Below are positions 12,160-23,666 of a stretch of 64,000 bases of DNA, piece by piece. The stretch is from Gadus chalcogrammus (Eukaryota; Chordata; Actinopteri; Gadiformes; Gadidae). The notes under the pieces are model-generated. The model was not told the origin of the DNA. It did no database searches and worked only from the letters and a program-made list of their open reading frames with translations. The DNA lies in NCBI RefSeq assembly GCF_026213295.1, contig NC_079422.1:2690573-2754572 (forward strand), in the 5' to 3' direction. Both the position numbers and the translations under genes were made by a program. The stretch's first letter is position 1. Each line of letters begins with the position of its first letter.

Positions 12160-12547
12160 GGCCCTCATTTATCAAACGAGCGTACGACAGAAAACGTGCG
12201 TAAAATGGACGTACGCTCATTTCAACGTTGAGCTTAGCATTTATCAATTTGAACGTGAGCGCAGGCTGCGATGAAATCTCACGTCAGGTCTGAGCTCGTG
12301 TACGCAAGTTTTTTGGCGCAACATACGGGTATTTCAATGATGAATAGTGCAGCACAAGTAGCCCATGTTCAACTCTGTATCAATTACTAATAAATTGGAA
12401 TTAGCCCAGCCGTTCAAACAATTACAATCAAGTCAGGCCTAATAAAACAGTATTGCTATGAAAATAATTAGAATGTGACAGGTGAAATGTTTATTCAGCT
12501 GTCTATATTAACAGAAGCTTTGCCGAATAGGTGGTCGTGTCTCAGCG

Positions 12548-14293
12548 ATGGCAGATCTGGCTCTGTTAAGGACCTCAACGCACAGACGAGTAGGGATGGG
12601 AATTGATAAGAATTTCACGATTCCGATTCCGATTCCGATTCTGCTTATCGATCTGATTCTTTATCGATTCTCTTATCGATTCTCATTGGGTGAGAAAATA
12701 AGTATAAATGTGTTTGTTTGCATTACATCTCTTTAATATCTGATCAGAAGTGCTTCTAGTATTAGGAAATTGTACAGTTTCAAATCAATTGGTCTAGACG
12801 AAAAGATATATGTTTCGCTTTTTAAGCCCAAATGCATCATTATGTGCCATACAACTAAAAACACAGACTGAAAACAGCCAAGTAAGAGCTTGTGCCTTTT
12901 GGAATTCTAACAGTGCTCATTTACATTCACTTGTAACAAAATTAAACTGACATAAACAAAATGAAAGCATTGATAGACAGAGATTTATTAGATGGGCCTA
13001 CCGAATAAACCGTTGGAACACACAAGACCGGGAAACCATAGCAATTGCGGTAAACAAACCCCGAGAAGCCCAATCCCTATGAGAGCTCCCACGCTACGGC
13101 CATCCGGAGGCGCACAGAGCTGTTGGCCGTGATTATATATACAATATAATATATTATATACTATTATATATAGAGCTCCGGGAGTCGCAAACTGCAACAA
13201 TCACTTTCTCCTCCATTCCGCGGTTCACCGGACTGCACTGCACTGAGTTTGACGGCTGAACGCGGATTGGCGTTACGTTACACATGTCACTCAGTTATCA
13301 CGCTGTTGAACGCTGATTGGCTGTCATCACGACAAAAACTTGTCATCGGTTTTCTCCCGCGGAAAAACTCGCCCTTATACGCGGTCTCTACGTTCACTTG
13401 TATGGGATCTTGTCGCCCCGTCGCGTTTGGTGTGAATGCACAATGCAATTCTTCCCCGGCGGCGACATGTTTGCTGCGTTCTGAACCAAATCAAAGCAGC
13501 GTGTGTGTGACGTCACGACGCATTTTTGCCGCGACCGGAACCGATACAGCGGAATCGTTTAAGCAGGCTTGCTAACGATTCCAAGGAATCGGTTGACTCG
13601 GAACCGGTTCTGAACAAGAACCGGTTCTCGATTCCCATCCCTACAGACGAGAGAGTTTTTCGAGACCGCGCCGAATTTTTTAAGGAGGGCGATGAATGGC
13701 TCTTGAGTCGTTTTCGTCTCCCAAGGCATCTCCTGATGGAGCTATGCAATGCTTTGGAGCCACAGTTAAGGCGAGAAACTAGGCGATCAAACGCAATACC
13801 TGTGCAGGTTTGCTCTACCTTGGGATTTTTGGCCACCGGGATCTTGCAGCGGGAGATCGGGGACAGGTCTGCTATTTCCAGCCAAGTATTAGCCGAACCA
13901 TGCCAGCAGTTTTGGCAGCTAGACCTATAATGTCCCTCTCCGAACGTTATATTAAATTCTCATATAATAACGATCAGCAAACTGGAATCAAACAGGATTT
14001 TTATGCTATTGCTAGGTTTCCAAATGTGATTGGTGCGGTTGATTGTACCCATGTGCGTATGAACCATCTATTAATGATTACGCGTACACGCGTACATCAA
14101 CCGCAAATGCTACCATTCAGTTAATGTTCCGATTATTTGCGATGCCAGAATGTCAATCCTGAACATGGTAGCCCGATGGCCTGGGGGCACGCACGATTCT
14201 TTTATTTTCCAAAATAGCAACGTGGGCATCGTCTACATCAGGGCGCACCTACATGGTCAGAGTCATCTCGGTGAGTTACGCTGCAGTCGCACT
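12548..14293 (+). pseudogene. PIF/Harbinger transposase, broken copy A
   Basis: It starts MADLALL like copy B, is interrupted after 42 bases by a hAT MITE (12591-13643), and resumes at 13644 with RVFRDRAEFFKEGDEWLLSR. The DDE nuclease blocks visible are GVIGAVDCTHVR-type text (NVIGAVDCTHVRM, first catalytic Asp) near 14023-14060 and WPGGTHDSFIFQ near 14178-14210 (second Asp). The last catalytic Glu region is lost in the internal deletion. Frameshifts lie before the MITE and near 13910 and 14075. It resembles HARBI1-type proteins and cannot make an active enzyme. Confidence 0.85.
12591..13643. mobile_element. hAT MITE inside the Harbinger A transposase
   Basis: An exact 8-bp duplication CAGACGAG lies at 12583-12590 and 13644-13651. 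The termini TAGGGATGGGAATTGATAAG and CGATTCCCATCCCTA are inverted repeats. It is 1053 bp with no transposase. Repeated GATTCCGATTCC-type words lie near the left end and AACCGGTTCT words near the right. The empty site is seen in Harbinger B at about 23228-23236. Confidence 0.93.
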
Positions 14294-14720
14294 GCACCGG
14301 CCTCCTCCCGTTTCTTGCTTGGCCGGCTTCACAGCCGCTAACACGTTTTTTGGTGCTGAGCTTCATGTCGGACCATTTTTTCTTCACCTTATTCGGAATT
14401 AAATAACTTTAACGGAATGCAAACAATAGCATATATGTGAAATGTTTTAGCTGGATAACAGAAGTTGTACATTAATTTATTATTTAATTAATTTAATTAA
14501 CAACACCTCTTCCGTTAGCCCGACGAACATTGGAAACACTATTCACTGCACAGTTATTTCTTCCATATAGCATTCTTTTGCTGGCCTTTAATGCAAGCTA
14601 TAGGCTACCAAATAAAACCAGACGGTTCGCACTCCACCCCGTGACCGAGCGTCTCCATTGGGTCTCGGAAAAATACCTCTATTTTACCGTTGGACGTTTC
14701 TCCATGTCGTAAAAGTTAGG
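14294..14720 (-). pseudogene. Harbinger A partner gene (Myb/SANT-like), decayed
   Basis: This is the reverse complement, with many changes, of the partner gene in Harbinger B (exon 2 at 14294-14395, exon 1 at about 14520-14715). Exon 1 carries in-frame stops, for example where B reads the Lys-rich start. No intact frame remains. Confidence 0.7.
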
Positions 14721-14931
14721 GGCGAGACTTCTGAAGACGTGCTTGTACTATGGGCGTGTTACGTTAATTACGATCGATCTCAGCCGCCGTATTTATTCAA
14801 CACCACGACCTTCGTACGCTGGGATTGGTGTGATACGAAGGTTTCGTAAATCTCCCGTGGGTCCAATCGTACAGATGAATCATGCGTTCAGATTTGCGCT
14901 CATTTCTACGTTCGTTTGATAAATGAGGGCC

Positions 14932-15128
14932 AATATGTGATGACACTTTAAATTGAGCAGTGGTGAAAGTTTTTAGTTTTTTTAGGACAGGTTGCATTTT
15001 TTTAGTGTCCTTAAAAAGTAGAGCCATCGGCCATCTTTTTACCATGGCCGTCGTGTTGGTCTACCATTTCAGGTCCTCTGTAATAAAGACCCCCAGGAAC
15101 TTAAAGCAGGAGACCTTCTCCACTTAAT
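14932..15128 (-). pseudogene. LINE A, RT piece between the two Harbingers
   Basis: The minus strand encodes VEKVSCFKFLGVFITEDLKW near 15055-15118, the block that follows the catalytic RT core in L2-group LINEs. It joins 23667 upstream and 12159 downstream. Confidence 0.85.
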
Positions 15129-16289
15129 GGCCCTCATTTATCAAACAAACGTAGAAATGAGCGCAAATCTGAACGCATGATTCATCTTACGATAGGACCC
15201 ACGAGAGATTCACAAAACTTTCGTATCACACCAATCCCAGCGTACGAAGGATCTTGGTGTTGATAAATACGGGCGTGTTCCGTAATTAACGTAACACGCC
15301 CATATAAAAGCACGTCTTCAGAAGTCTCGCTCCTAACTTTTACGACATGGAGAAACGTCCAACGGTAAAAGAAAAAGAGGAATTTTTCCGAGACCGAAAT
15401 GGAGACGCTCGTGTCACTGGTGGATGCGAACCGTCTGGTTTTGTTTGGTAGCCTAAAAGCTGGCATTAAAGGCAAGCAAAAGAATGCTATATGGAAGGAA
15501 ATAAATGTTGCAGTGAATAGTGTTTCCAATGTTCATCGGGCTACGGAAGAGGTTTGTTAATTAAATTAATTAGGCTAAATAATAAATTAAATGTAAAATT
15601 TCTGTTATCCAGCTTAAAACATTTCACATATATGCTATTGTTTGCATTGCGTTAAAGTTATTTTATTCCGAATAAGGTGAAGAAAAAATGGTCCAACATG
15701 AAGCTCCAAAAAACGTGTTGCGGCTGTGAAGCGGGCCAAGCAAGAAACGGGAGGAGGCCGGGTGGACCTGCCTTGAACTGACGGCATTTGAGGAGCGAGT
15801 GGCTGGTCTCATCGGGTCTCCCTCCATTTCGGGCATAAGTGGCGGAGGACACACCGATGCACTCCAACAGTAATGGAAGTGGTAAAAAGGCCTTTGCAAT
15901 TATTTAAAAATATATATATCTACATCTTCCGTGTTACAAAGTAATGGCACAAATAATCTCATGATTGCTTTTTATTTTAAAGTGAAATGCAAGCAGGTTC
16001 ATCCAAATGGGAACAGAGCAAGCCCAGTTGAAGCAACGGAAGGGCCGCCGCCGCCGAAGCAGCCGGAACACGTGTCTGGCCGAAGTGCTGGTCTGCACTC
16101 ATCGGTCTTGACTGCAGAGGTCCTGGACAAACAAACAGAGATATGCAGGTCAATGGTGGACATCTATGAGGGGCCGCCTGGGACAGAATTCATACTTGGT
16201 CTTACACACACTATTATAATCCTATCATATACACCACTCTACTCATACAACACAATATTAAACTCCTTTTACATGTCAGTATGAGCGTG

Positions 16290-16755
16290 TATAGTCGTGT
16301 ATGCTGAAGCGAGTATAGTAGTGTATGTAAGAGAGTATAGTAGTGTCTGTAAGAGAGTATAGTAGTGTATGTGAGGATGATAGTAGTGTATGCAAGAGGA
16401 GTATAGTAGTATGTGTAAGAGAGTATAGTAGTGTATGTACGAGAGTATCGTTAGTGTTCTGTACGAGAGTATGTAGTGTATGTAGAGAGTTATAGCTAGT
16501 GTATGTAAGGGAGTATAGTCGTGTATGTAAGAGAGTGTAGTAGTTGTATGTAAGAGAGGTATAGTAGTATGTGTAAGAGAGTACTTGTAGTGTCTGTAAC
16601 GAGAGTATAGTATTTGTGTAAGAGAGTATAGTAGTGTATGTAATGCGAGTTATCGTAGGTATGTTATAAGAGAGTTTGAATGAAACGGAAGTGAGTTTGA
16701 ATAGAACAGAAGTGAGTTTGAATGCAACAGAAGTGAGTTTGAATGAACGGAAGGG
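16290..16755 (+). repeat. Minisatellites, left half of the 6-bp-TSD element
   Basis: 16290-16670 is a degenerate ~21-bp tandem repeat (GAGAGTATAGTAGTGTATGTA). 16676-16755 is a second tandem repeat (about four copies of GAATGAAACGGAAGTGAGTTT). Both occur inverted near the right end at 21726-22010. Confidence 0.85.
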
Positions 16756-17339
16756 TTTCCTCATACCATTTCACCTCCACAAACAAAAAATGTCCGTGGA
16801 ACATAACGTAAATAAGAAGAATTACCCACTGAATCTCTTTTTGCCACGGTTGTTCTGCTGCTTGATTTAATTGTTCCTTTTTAACCGTAAGTCCACACCA
16901 GGAGCGACCAGCCGCTTTAGTCGCTCACAAAGTTTCGCTGCGAATATTTCTGTTCGCCTTGGTCGCTCAAGTCGCTCATGACATACAATTCAATTATGCA
17001 GACGCATTTAAGGAGACCGTATGCTTTTAGTAACAGACAGCCATATCAAAGAGTGAACTCCCATACACTTTGGCCATATTGCCGAGACGGTTTAGCTTGT
17101 GGGATAAAGTGCTTCGACAACAAGTAGGACAGTGATTCCCCCCAATATAAAAAACTCCTAAAATGTAGGCTAATTACAACGAGAACAAACCCCTGCGTGC
17201 TGTAGTAGGCTAGTTAAAATATGTTTCACTGATCTGCATCTGCAAATCATGATCTGCACTCATTCGTCGCACTCAAAACAAATAGACATTTGTTTCTCAG
17301 CAAGAACCCACTTGACTTCATGTAACCAGAGGACGGGGA

Positions 17340-20300
17340 AAGTTGCCCGTGGTGTGGTCTTGGAAAATGGCGGCGCCCAGTGTGGCTGCGGCCAAGCCGG
17401 CTCCCGATAACAATGTGTGTTTTATGTTAAATGTACCGTCAAAATCGTCTTAAAAAATCGAGTACAACAGGAGTACACTACTGGACTTAGAAACAACAAC
17501 AGCACAAAGGATATGTCCGGAGTTAACTTCGCCACGGATCGAGAAACTCTTCTAGGTCTAGGAATAATGTCCCGAGACAACGGACCCTCCGAGACAGTGG
17601 GCTCCCCCTCCCCCACCAGCCGAAACTGGAACCAGCTGAAGCGGCAGTGGAGGCCGAGCAGCACAGGACGGAGGATTAAGGCGAGGTTGCCCGAGCCGGC
17701 ATCACACACCGCTTTGAAAAGAAACCCTCACAAAAACAGCACTACCATCTATGTCTCCTATCGAACGTCCGCTCGTTAGAAAACAAAATGGATTATCTCA
17801 AGCTGGATTTAACCACACATAGAAACGTAAAGAGAATGCAACGCGATCATCCTAACCGAGACGTGGCTCACAACACCGTTCGGACAGCGTAATAAACTGG
17901 ATGGGTTTACAACACTTCCGCGCTGACAGAAACCACGCCCAGAACGGGTAAATCATCGAGGAGGTGGTGTGTGCAATTTATATCAATAACAACTGGTGTA
18001 CAAACGCTGCAGTCATTACAATTCCACTGCTCAGAGAACATTGAGTTTTTAACCCGCAACTGCCGTCCATTCTACATGCCACGTGAATTCAATACCGTCA
18101 ACCTCACAGCTGTTACCTTCCCCCAGCGCAACACAAAGGAGGGCCTCTCCATTCTGTACAAGTACGGTGAGTACACTACAAACACACACCCGGACTCGGT
18201 CTGCGTAATCGCTGGCGATTCTAATCAAGGCAAATTGAAACAGTAATGCCACACTATCACTAGGTGTGTGAACTTTGCAACAGGGGGAGAGAACACACTT
18301 GACCAGGTCTACATCAACATCAGACAGGCCTTCAGGCTGTTCCCACCCCCACCTGGGTTCATCAGACCATACTCTCTGTTATGCTACATCCCAGCCTACA
18401 GACCTCTGTTGACGAGAAGCAAGCCAACTGTGAAACAGATCAGGGCCTGGCCAGAGGGCTCCACAGCAGCTCTACAGGACTGTTTTGAATGCACAGACTG
18501 GTCGGTATTCAGGGAGGCGGCCACCACCAACCAGGACGTCAACCTCACCGAATACACAGACTCTGTAACTGGATACATAACAAAATGCATGGAAGATGTA
18601 ACCGTCACACAGTGAGAGGCGAAAAACCCTGGTTCACCAGGGAGGTACGTGAGCTCCTGAGGGCACGCAACGTTGCTTTCAAGTCTGGGGACAAGGAGGC
18701 CCATCAAGACTGCCAGGGCCAACTTGCACCGGGTCGTGAGAGCAGCCAAGCGTGCATATGGACAAAACATCAACTCATACTTCACTGACAAAAAGGACCC
18801 AAGACGCCTGTGGCAAGGCATCCAGTCAGTCACAGACTACAAACAATCCCCCCCACCGTGTGAGGATAACACAGACTTCCTCAACTCACTCAACACCTTC
18901 TTCAGCCGGTTTGAAGAAATTAACACCACAACACCCACAAAAAAAAACGTAAACCCTGACAGCACAACACTTCAACTGGACCACAGCGCGACGTGAGGAC
19001 GACCCTACTCAAGGTGAACCCCAGGAAAGCTGCAGGTCCAGACAACATACCCGGGCGTGTCCTCAGAGACTGTGCAGACTCACTCACCGACGTCCTCACA
19101 GACATCTACAACACCTCTCTGAACCAAGCCATCATACCAGCAAGTTTCAAAGCTACCACCATCGTACCACTACCCAAGAAGTCACGGTATCATCACTGAC
19201 GACTACAGACCCATAGCACTCACCCCCATCATGATGATGTGCTTGAGAGACTGGTAAAGGCCCACCTAACATCCACCCTCCCCACTACTCTGGATCCATA
19301 CCAATTTGCCTACCGCCCCAAGCGCTCCACTGATGACGCCATAGCAACAGCACTCCACCTCTGCCTGGCTCATCTGGAGAACAAAAACAGTCAGGCGCGG
19401 ATGCTGTTCATAGACTTCAGCTCTGCGTTCAACACCGTCATCCCCCAACATCTAGTGGACAAGCTGAGTAAAATAGGCATCAGCACTTCACTGTGCAACT
19501 GGCTGCTGGACTTTCTTACAAACAGACCGCAGACAGTCAGAGTCGGAACCAACTCGTCAGCGACCACCATCATAAACACGGAGGTGCCGCAAGGATGTGT
19601 CCTATCCCCCCTGCTGTTCACGCTGATGACCCACGACTGCTGTGCCCAATTTGAAACGAATCACATCATCAAATTTGCAGATGACACAACAGTGGTGGGC
19701 CTCATCAAAGACAATGATGACTCAGCATACAGAGAGGAGGTACAGCTACTCATCAACTGGTGTGAGAGGAACAATCTGCTTCTCAACGTCAACAAAACAA
19801 AATAAATTACTGTAGACTTCAGGAAGAAACAACCAACACACATCCCACTCATCATCAACGGCAGTGCAGTAGAGTCTGTGAAAAGCACAAAGTTCCTGGG
19901 AGTGCACATCACGAATGACCTCTCATGGACTACCAACACCACCGCGCTGGTCAAGAAGACGCAGACACGACTCCACTTCCTGAGAAGGATGAGAAGAGCT
20001 GACCTCCCCACTTCTGCCCTCACAACCTTCTTCAGAGGTGCTATTGAGAGCATCCTGACCAGCAACGTCTCTGCCTGGCACGGCAGCTGTCTAGCTGCAG
20101 ACAAGAAGGCACTGCAGAGGGTGGTGAGGACAGCAGAAAAGATCATCAGGTCACCCCTACCAGCCATTCAGGAACTGTACACTTCACACTGTTCCAAAGC
20201 GGCAATGAACATCATCAAAGACACAACTCATCCAGCACACAGTCTGTTCTCCCTTCTACCATCAGGGAAGCGGTACCGCTACTGCGGTCCCGCACAAGCA

Positions 20301-20503
20301 GACTGAGTAACAGCTTCTTTCCACAAGCCATCAGCTCATCAACACACTGAAGAAAACCACATGAACTTCACCATGCCACTGGCACTTTACTGTTGCACTT
20401 TACTTTACTGTTGCACCTTGTGACCACGTGATTGTACTTCTGCTGCTATGTGTGTGTGTGTGTGTGGTGTGTGTGTGTGTGTGTGTTGTGTGTTGTGTGT
20501 GTG

Positions 20504-20564
<61 letters not shown>

Positions 20565-20702
20565 TGAGAGATATTGGTCAATGTCTTATTTAAATGTTTT
20601 TAACTACACATTGGAGACTGGCCAAACGCAATTTCAAACTTCTGTGCTAACCCTGTTACATAGATTTTTGACAATAAAGTACACTTGAACTTGAACTTGA
20701 AC
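17340..20702 (+). pseudogene. L2-type LINE, nearly full length, broken frame
   Basis: Endonuclease text is visible at 18049-18246 (NCRPFYMPREFNTVNLTAV, AGDSNQGKLKQ), with frameshifts before and after. The RT core is at 18993-19805: [67 protein letters not shown] and the catalytic [16 protein letters not shown] at 19803-19805 replaces one codon, and the frame then continues to about 20306 (STKFLGVHITNDLSW, LLPSGKRYRYCG). The tail is a CTTGAA repeat (20687-20702), usual for L2/Maui-type elements. A (GT)n tract sits in the 3' UTR. Confidence 0.88.
20450..20562. repeat. (GT)n microsatellite in LINE 3' UTR
   Basis: Interrupted TG dinucleotide run, most regular at 20508-20562. Confidence 0.95.
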
Positions 20703-21725
20703 ATTGGCGCACATGGCTAATTTGCATACGTGCACGGGACTGGTTGGCTCCGCAAGGCAAATAACGGAACATATCTATCTATCTAGGCCTATCTGTCTAT
20801 CTATCTATCTATCAACGCGTGTCTAGTTTTAATGTGATGTATTGTGTGTGTGTCCAGTCAGACTTGTTCTGTGTGGTCTTGTAGGCTACTGTCCTGTGTG
20901 GGCCGAGACCACCTAAATGGATTCCGACGATTTGTGTAGTTTGGTATTAATAAAGACTTGACTAGGCTATCTATCTATCTAGACTATTTAATTAACAATT
21001 ATTCACCTCAGGCTCCGTGAAGAGTGGGGAATAGAGGGATAAACGACAAGAGATATATCCCTTGTCATTTATCCCTCGTCTTGTCGATTAGTTTGTTTAT
21101 GTGACGATTTCAAAAACTTTTTGGGTTTTGTTTAAAGCATGCTACACGTGATTAGTTGGTTAGATTGGTGGCATGTAGAGCAAATGAAAATGATTCCCGC
21201 TTAAAATACGAACGTTCTAGATGTATAAATACTCCCGCTTATCATCACTTGGTATCCAAACCAGGGTTAGGGTTAGGGTTAGCGTTTCGATGGCGTTTCG
21301 ATCTCTGAACTGAAAAAGGGTTGGGTCGTACAACACCGGGTGCCCAGTTACAGCCGAGATCAATACCAAGTATGATTAATACTGAAGCGCGTCATAGTCA
21401 TTTGCATAAAGTTAAAAAGTTTTCAACTTTTTTTTGACGCTCTGGTCGCTCAACTTTGGCCGCTGGTAGTGTTGGTCGCTTTGGTCGCTTTGGTCGCTTT
21501 GGTCGCTCTTGCCCATAGAAAGTGAATGACTTCCGGCGATTTGGTCGCACAACTCGCTTCTGGTGTGGACGTAGGCCTACTGTACGTCTTGAGTTGGTGG
21601 TGCTAGCTTTACTTTCAAAGCAGCAAGCCCACTAGATAATATAGGCAGCGGGCCCAGAGCCACATAGGGACCAATGTGGGCCAGTGGCACTATGATTGAC
21701 AGGCGGCCCACCCTATCAGGAACCG

Positions 21726-22010
21726 AGGAATCAAACTCACTTCCGTTTCATTCAAACTCACTTCCGTTTCATTCAAACTCACTTCCGTGTCATTCAAACT
21801 ATTAAACTCCTTTTACATGTAAGTATGAGAGTGTATAGTCGTGTATGTGAGAGAGTATAGTAGTGTATGTGAGAGAGAATAGTAGTGTATGTGAGAGAGA
21901 ATAGTAGTGTATGTGAGGGAGTATATAAGTGTATGTGAGAGAGTATAATAGTGTATGTGAGAGAGTATAATAGTGTATGTGAGAGAGTATAATAGTGTGT
22001 GTAAGTTCCA
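21726..22010 (-). repeat. Minisatellites, right half of the 6-bp-TSD element
   Basis: Three copies of the 21-bp CAAACTCACTTCCGTTTCATT unit (21733-21800) are followed by about eight GAGAGAGTATAGTAGTGTATGT units (21825-22005). Confidence 0.85.
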
Positions 22011-22165
22011 GGCGGCCCCTCATAGACATCAATTACTCTCTGTTAGCGATTCATGAAACATTGAAACTAATCAATGAGAACTTGAATAAATAAATTTGTT
22101 TGCTGTAATTTGATCTCTGTCTTGTTTTTAACCAATAGATAAACTTATTGCTTACCCTTTAAATA

Positions 22166-23273
22166 TTAGAAGAGCCAAATTAAATCCTCCCTTCGTCGTA
22201 GAGCTCGAGCATGTGGCGCCTGTGGCCAGGGATCTCTGGGCATCGGGTCATCTGGCTGCAGGTCGGCAAATGGCACCAGCACAATATTATGCAGAACCCC
22301 ACATGCTAAAATAATATTGCAGGTCTTTTCTGGGCTGTAGAGCAACGTTCCCCCCGCTGACCCGATGGACATCCACCTGCCCTTGAGTAGGCCTATACAT
22401 CGCTCCACTGTTGCCCTTGTGCGCGTGTGAGCGCTGTTGAAGTTGCGCTCCTGATCCGTGTTCGGATGAGCCAGAGGAGTTATTAGGTAGGTCGTTCAGG
22501 GCATAGCCTTTGTCAGCTAGATGAATCACATCAAACTTTTAGTGCGATGTCTTAAACGTTTTTCAAGAGAAAAAAAAGTGCGACTGCAGCGTAACTCACC
22601 GAGGAGATGACTCTGACCATGTAGTGCGCCCTGATGTAGACGATGCACAACGTTGCTATTTTGGAAAATAAAAGAATCGTGCGTGCCCCCAGGCCATCGG
22701 GCTACCATGTTCAGGATTGACATTCTGGCATCGCAAATAATCTGAACATTAACTGAATGGTAGCTTTTGCGGTTGATGTACGCATAATCATTAATATATG
22801 GTGGCTTCATACGCACATGGGTATACCAATCAACCGCACCAATCACATTTGGAAACCTAGCAATAGCATAAAAATCCCGTTTGATTCCAGTTTGCTGATC
22901 GTTATTATATGGGAATTTAATATAACGTTCGGAGAGGGACATTATAGCTGCCAAAACTGCTGGCATGGTTCGGCTAATACTTGGCTGGGAAATACCAGAC
23001 CTGTCCCCGATCTCCCGCTGAAAGGTCCCGGTGGCCAAAAACCCCAAGGTAGAGCACACCTGCACTGGCACAGGTATTGCGTTTGATCGCCTAGTTTCTC
23101 GCCTTAACTGTGGCTCCAAAAGCATTGCATAGCTCCATCGGGAGATGCCTTGGGAGACGAAAACGACTCAAGAGCCATTCATCGCTCTCCATAAAAAAAT
23201 CGGCGCGGTCTCGAAAAACTCTCTCTCGTCTTAGACGTGCGTTGAGGTCCTCTAACAGAGCCAGATCTGCCAT
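22166..23273 (-). pseudogene. PIF/Harbinger transposase, copy B
   Basis: It starts MADLALLEDLNARLRRERVF (ATG at 23273). A frameshift near 23100 separates this from the main block (22526-23125): helix-turn-helix-like text SGISQPSISRTMPAVLAA, then NVIGAVDWYTHVRM with the first catalytic Asp but a 3-nt insertion beside it, then WPGGTHDSFIF with the second Asp. Further frameshifts lead to HLADKGYAL (22287-22529) and MERCIGLLKGRW, which holds the final catalytic Glu (22166-22408). The order D-D-E is complete but spread over three frames. In an active relative it would cut at the GGCCCTC ends. Confidence 0.88.
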
Positions 23274-23666
23274 CGCTGAGACTCGACCACCTATTTGGCA
23301 AAGCTCCTGTTTATATAGACAGCTGAATAAACATTTCACCTGTCACATTCTAATTATTTTCATAGCAATACTGTTTTTAATTAGGCCTGACTTGATTGTA
23401 ATTGTTTGAACGGCTGGGCTAATTCCAATTTATTTAGTAATTAATACAGATGTGCAACATGGGCTACTTGTGCTGCACTATTCATCAGTGAAATACCCGT
23501 ATGTTGCGCCAAAAAAACTTGCGTACACGAGCTCAGACCTGACGTGAGATTTCATCGCAGCCTGCGCTCACGTTCAAATTGATAAATGCCAAGCTCAACG
23601 TTGAAATGAGCGTACGTCCATTTTACGCACGTTTTCTGTCGTACGCTCGTTTGATAAATGAGGGCC

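Larger units (their letters stand above)
12160..14931 (+). mobile_element. Harbinger A, internally deleted
   Basis: The terminal inverted repeats are GGCCCTCATTTATCAAACG and its complement ending at 14931, the same as Harbinger B. The flanks are AGT (left) and AAT (right), a 3-bp duplication with one mismatch. LINE A is continuous on either side. The interior holds part of the transposase (plus strand), then jumps directly into the reversed partner gene. The junction near 14293 fuses transposase text to the exon-2 complement CCGGCCTCCTCCCGTTTCTT. Without its hAT MITE the element is about 1.7 kb. Confidence 0.85.
16890..21570. mobile_element. Inverted-repeat element with GTCCACACCAG ends
   Basis: The left end AGTCCACACCAGGAGCGA (16890) and right end TCGCTTCTGGTGTGGAC (ends 21570) are inverted repeats; GTA flanks both. 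Both subterminal regions are rich in GGTCGCT/AGCGACC words. It carries no transposase and contains a LINE (about 17340-20702). Between the LINE and its right end (20703-21440) only short TATC runs and a three-copy TTAGGG run (21264-21282) were noted. Confidence 0.7.
16165..22024. mobile_element. Insertion with 6-bp duplication and GAGGGGCCGCC ends
   Basis: The ends are TATGAGGGGCCGCCTGG at 16165 and its exact complement ending at 22024. A 6-bp duplication GACATC lies at 16159-16164 and 22025-22030. The partner gene reads straight across once it is removed. Next to each end are tandem repeats of a GAGAGTATAGTAGTGTATGT unit and of a 21-bp GAATGAAACGGAAGTGAGTTT unit. It has no transposase of its own. 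The superfamily is not assigned; a 6-bp duplication fits few DNA transposon groups. Confidence 0.75.
15347..22093 (+). pseudogene. Harbinger partner protein (Myb/SANT-like), split by insertion
   Basis: Exon 1 (15347-15551) encodes NFSETEMETLVSLVDANR and AIWKEINVAVNSV, a Myb/SANT-like DNA-binding domain of the NAIF1/MSANTD type. The start codon is out of frame with this, so a small indel lies near 15370-15380. Exon 2 (15677 to about 15869) encodes VKKKWSNMKLQ then LTAFEERVAGLIGSP. Exon 3 (15997-16164, resuming at 22031) encodes STSG-poor, Pro-rich text, then EVLDKQTEICRSMVDI, and after the 5.9 kb insertion NYSLLAIHETLKLIN, ending at the TAA at 22091-22093. In active Harbingers this protein brings the transposase to the nucleus and the transposon ends. 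This copy is disrupted. Confidence 0.8.
15129..23666 (-). mobile_element. Harbinger B, inserted in LINE A and heavily invaded
   Basis: The inverted ends are GGCCCTCATTTATCAAAC (15129) and its complement (ends 23666). The flanks AAT (left) and AGT (right) are an imperfect 3-bp duplication. Removing the nested insertion 16165-22024 leaves about 2.7 kb with two convergent genes: a Myb/SANT-like partner on the plus strand and a DDE transposase on the minus strand. That two-gene layout is characteristic of Harbinger elements. Confidence 0.88.

Noticed and set aside
20760..20990. Short TATC runs and possible SINE-like sequence after the LINE at 17340-20702
   Set aside because: No tRNA promoter boxes, poly-A tail or flanking duplication could be supported.
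21264..21282. TTAGGG x3, telomere-like
   Set aside because: Too short to be an interstitial telomere and explicable by chance in repeat DNA.
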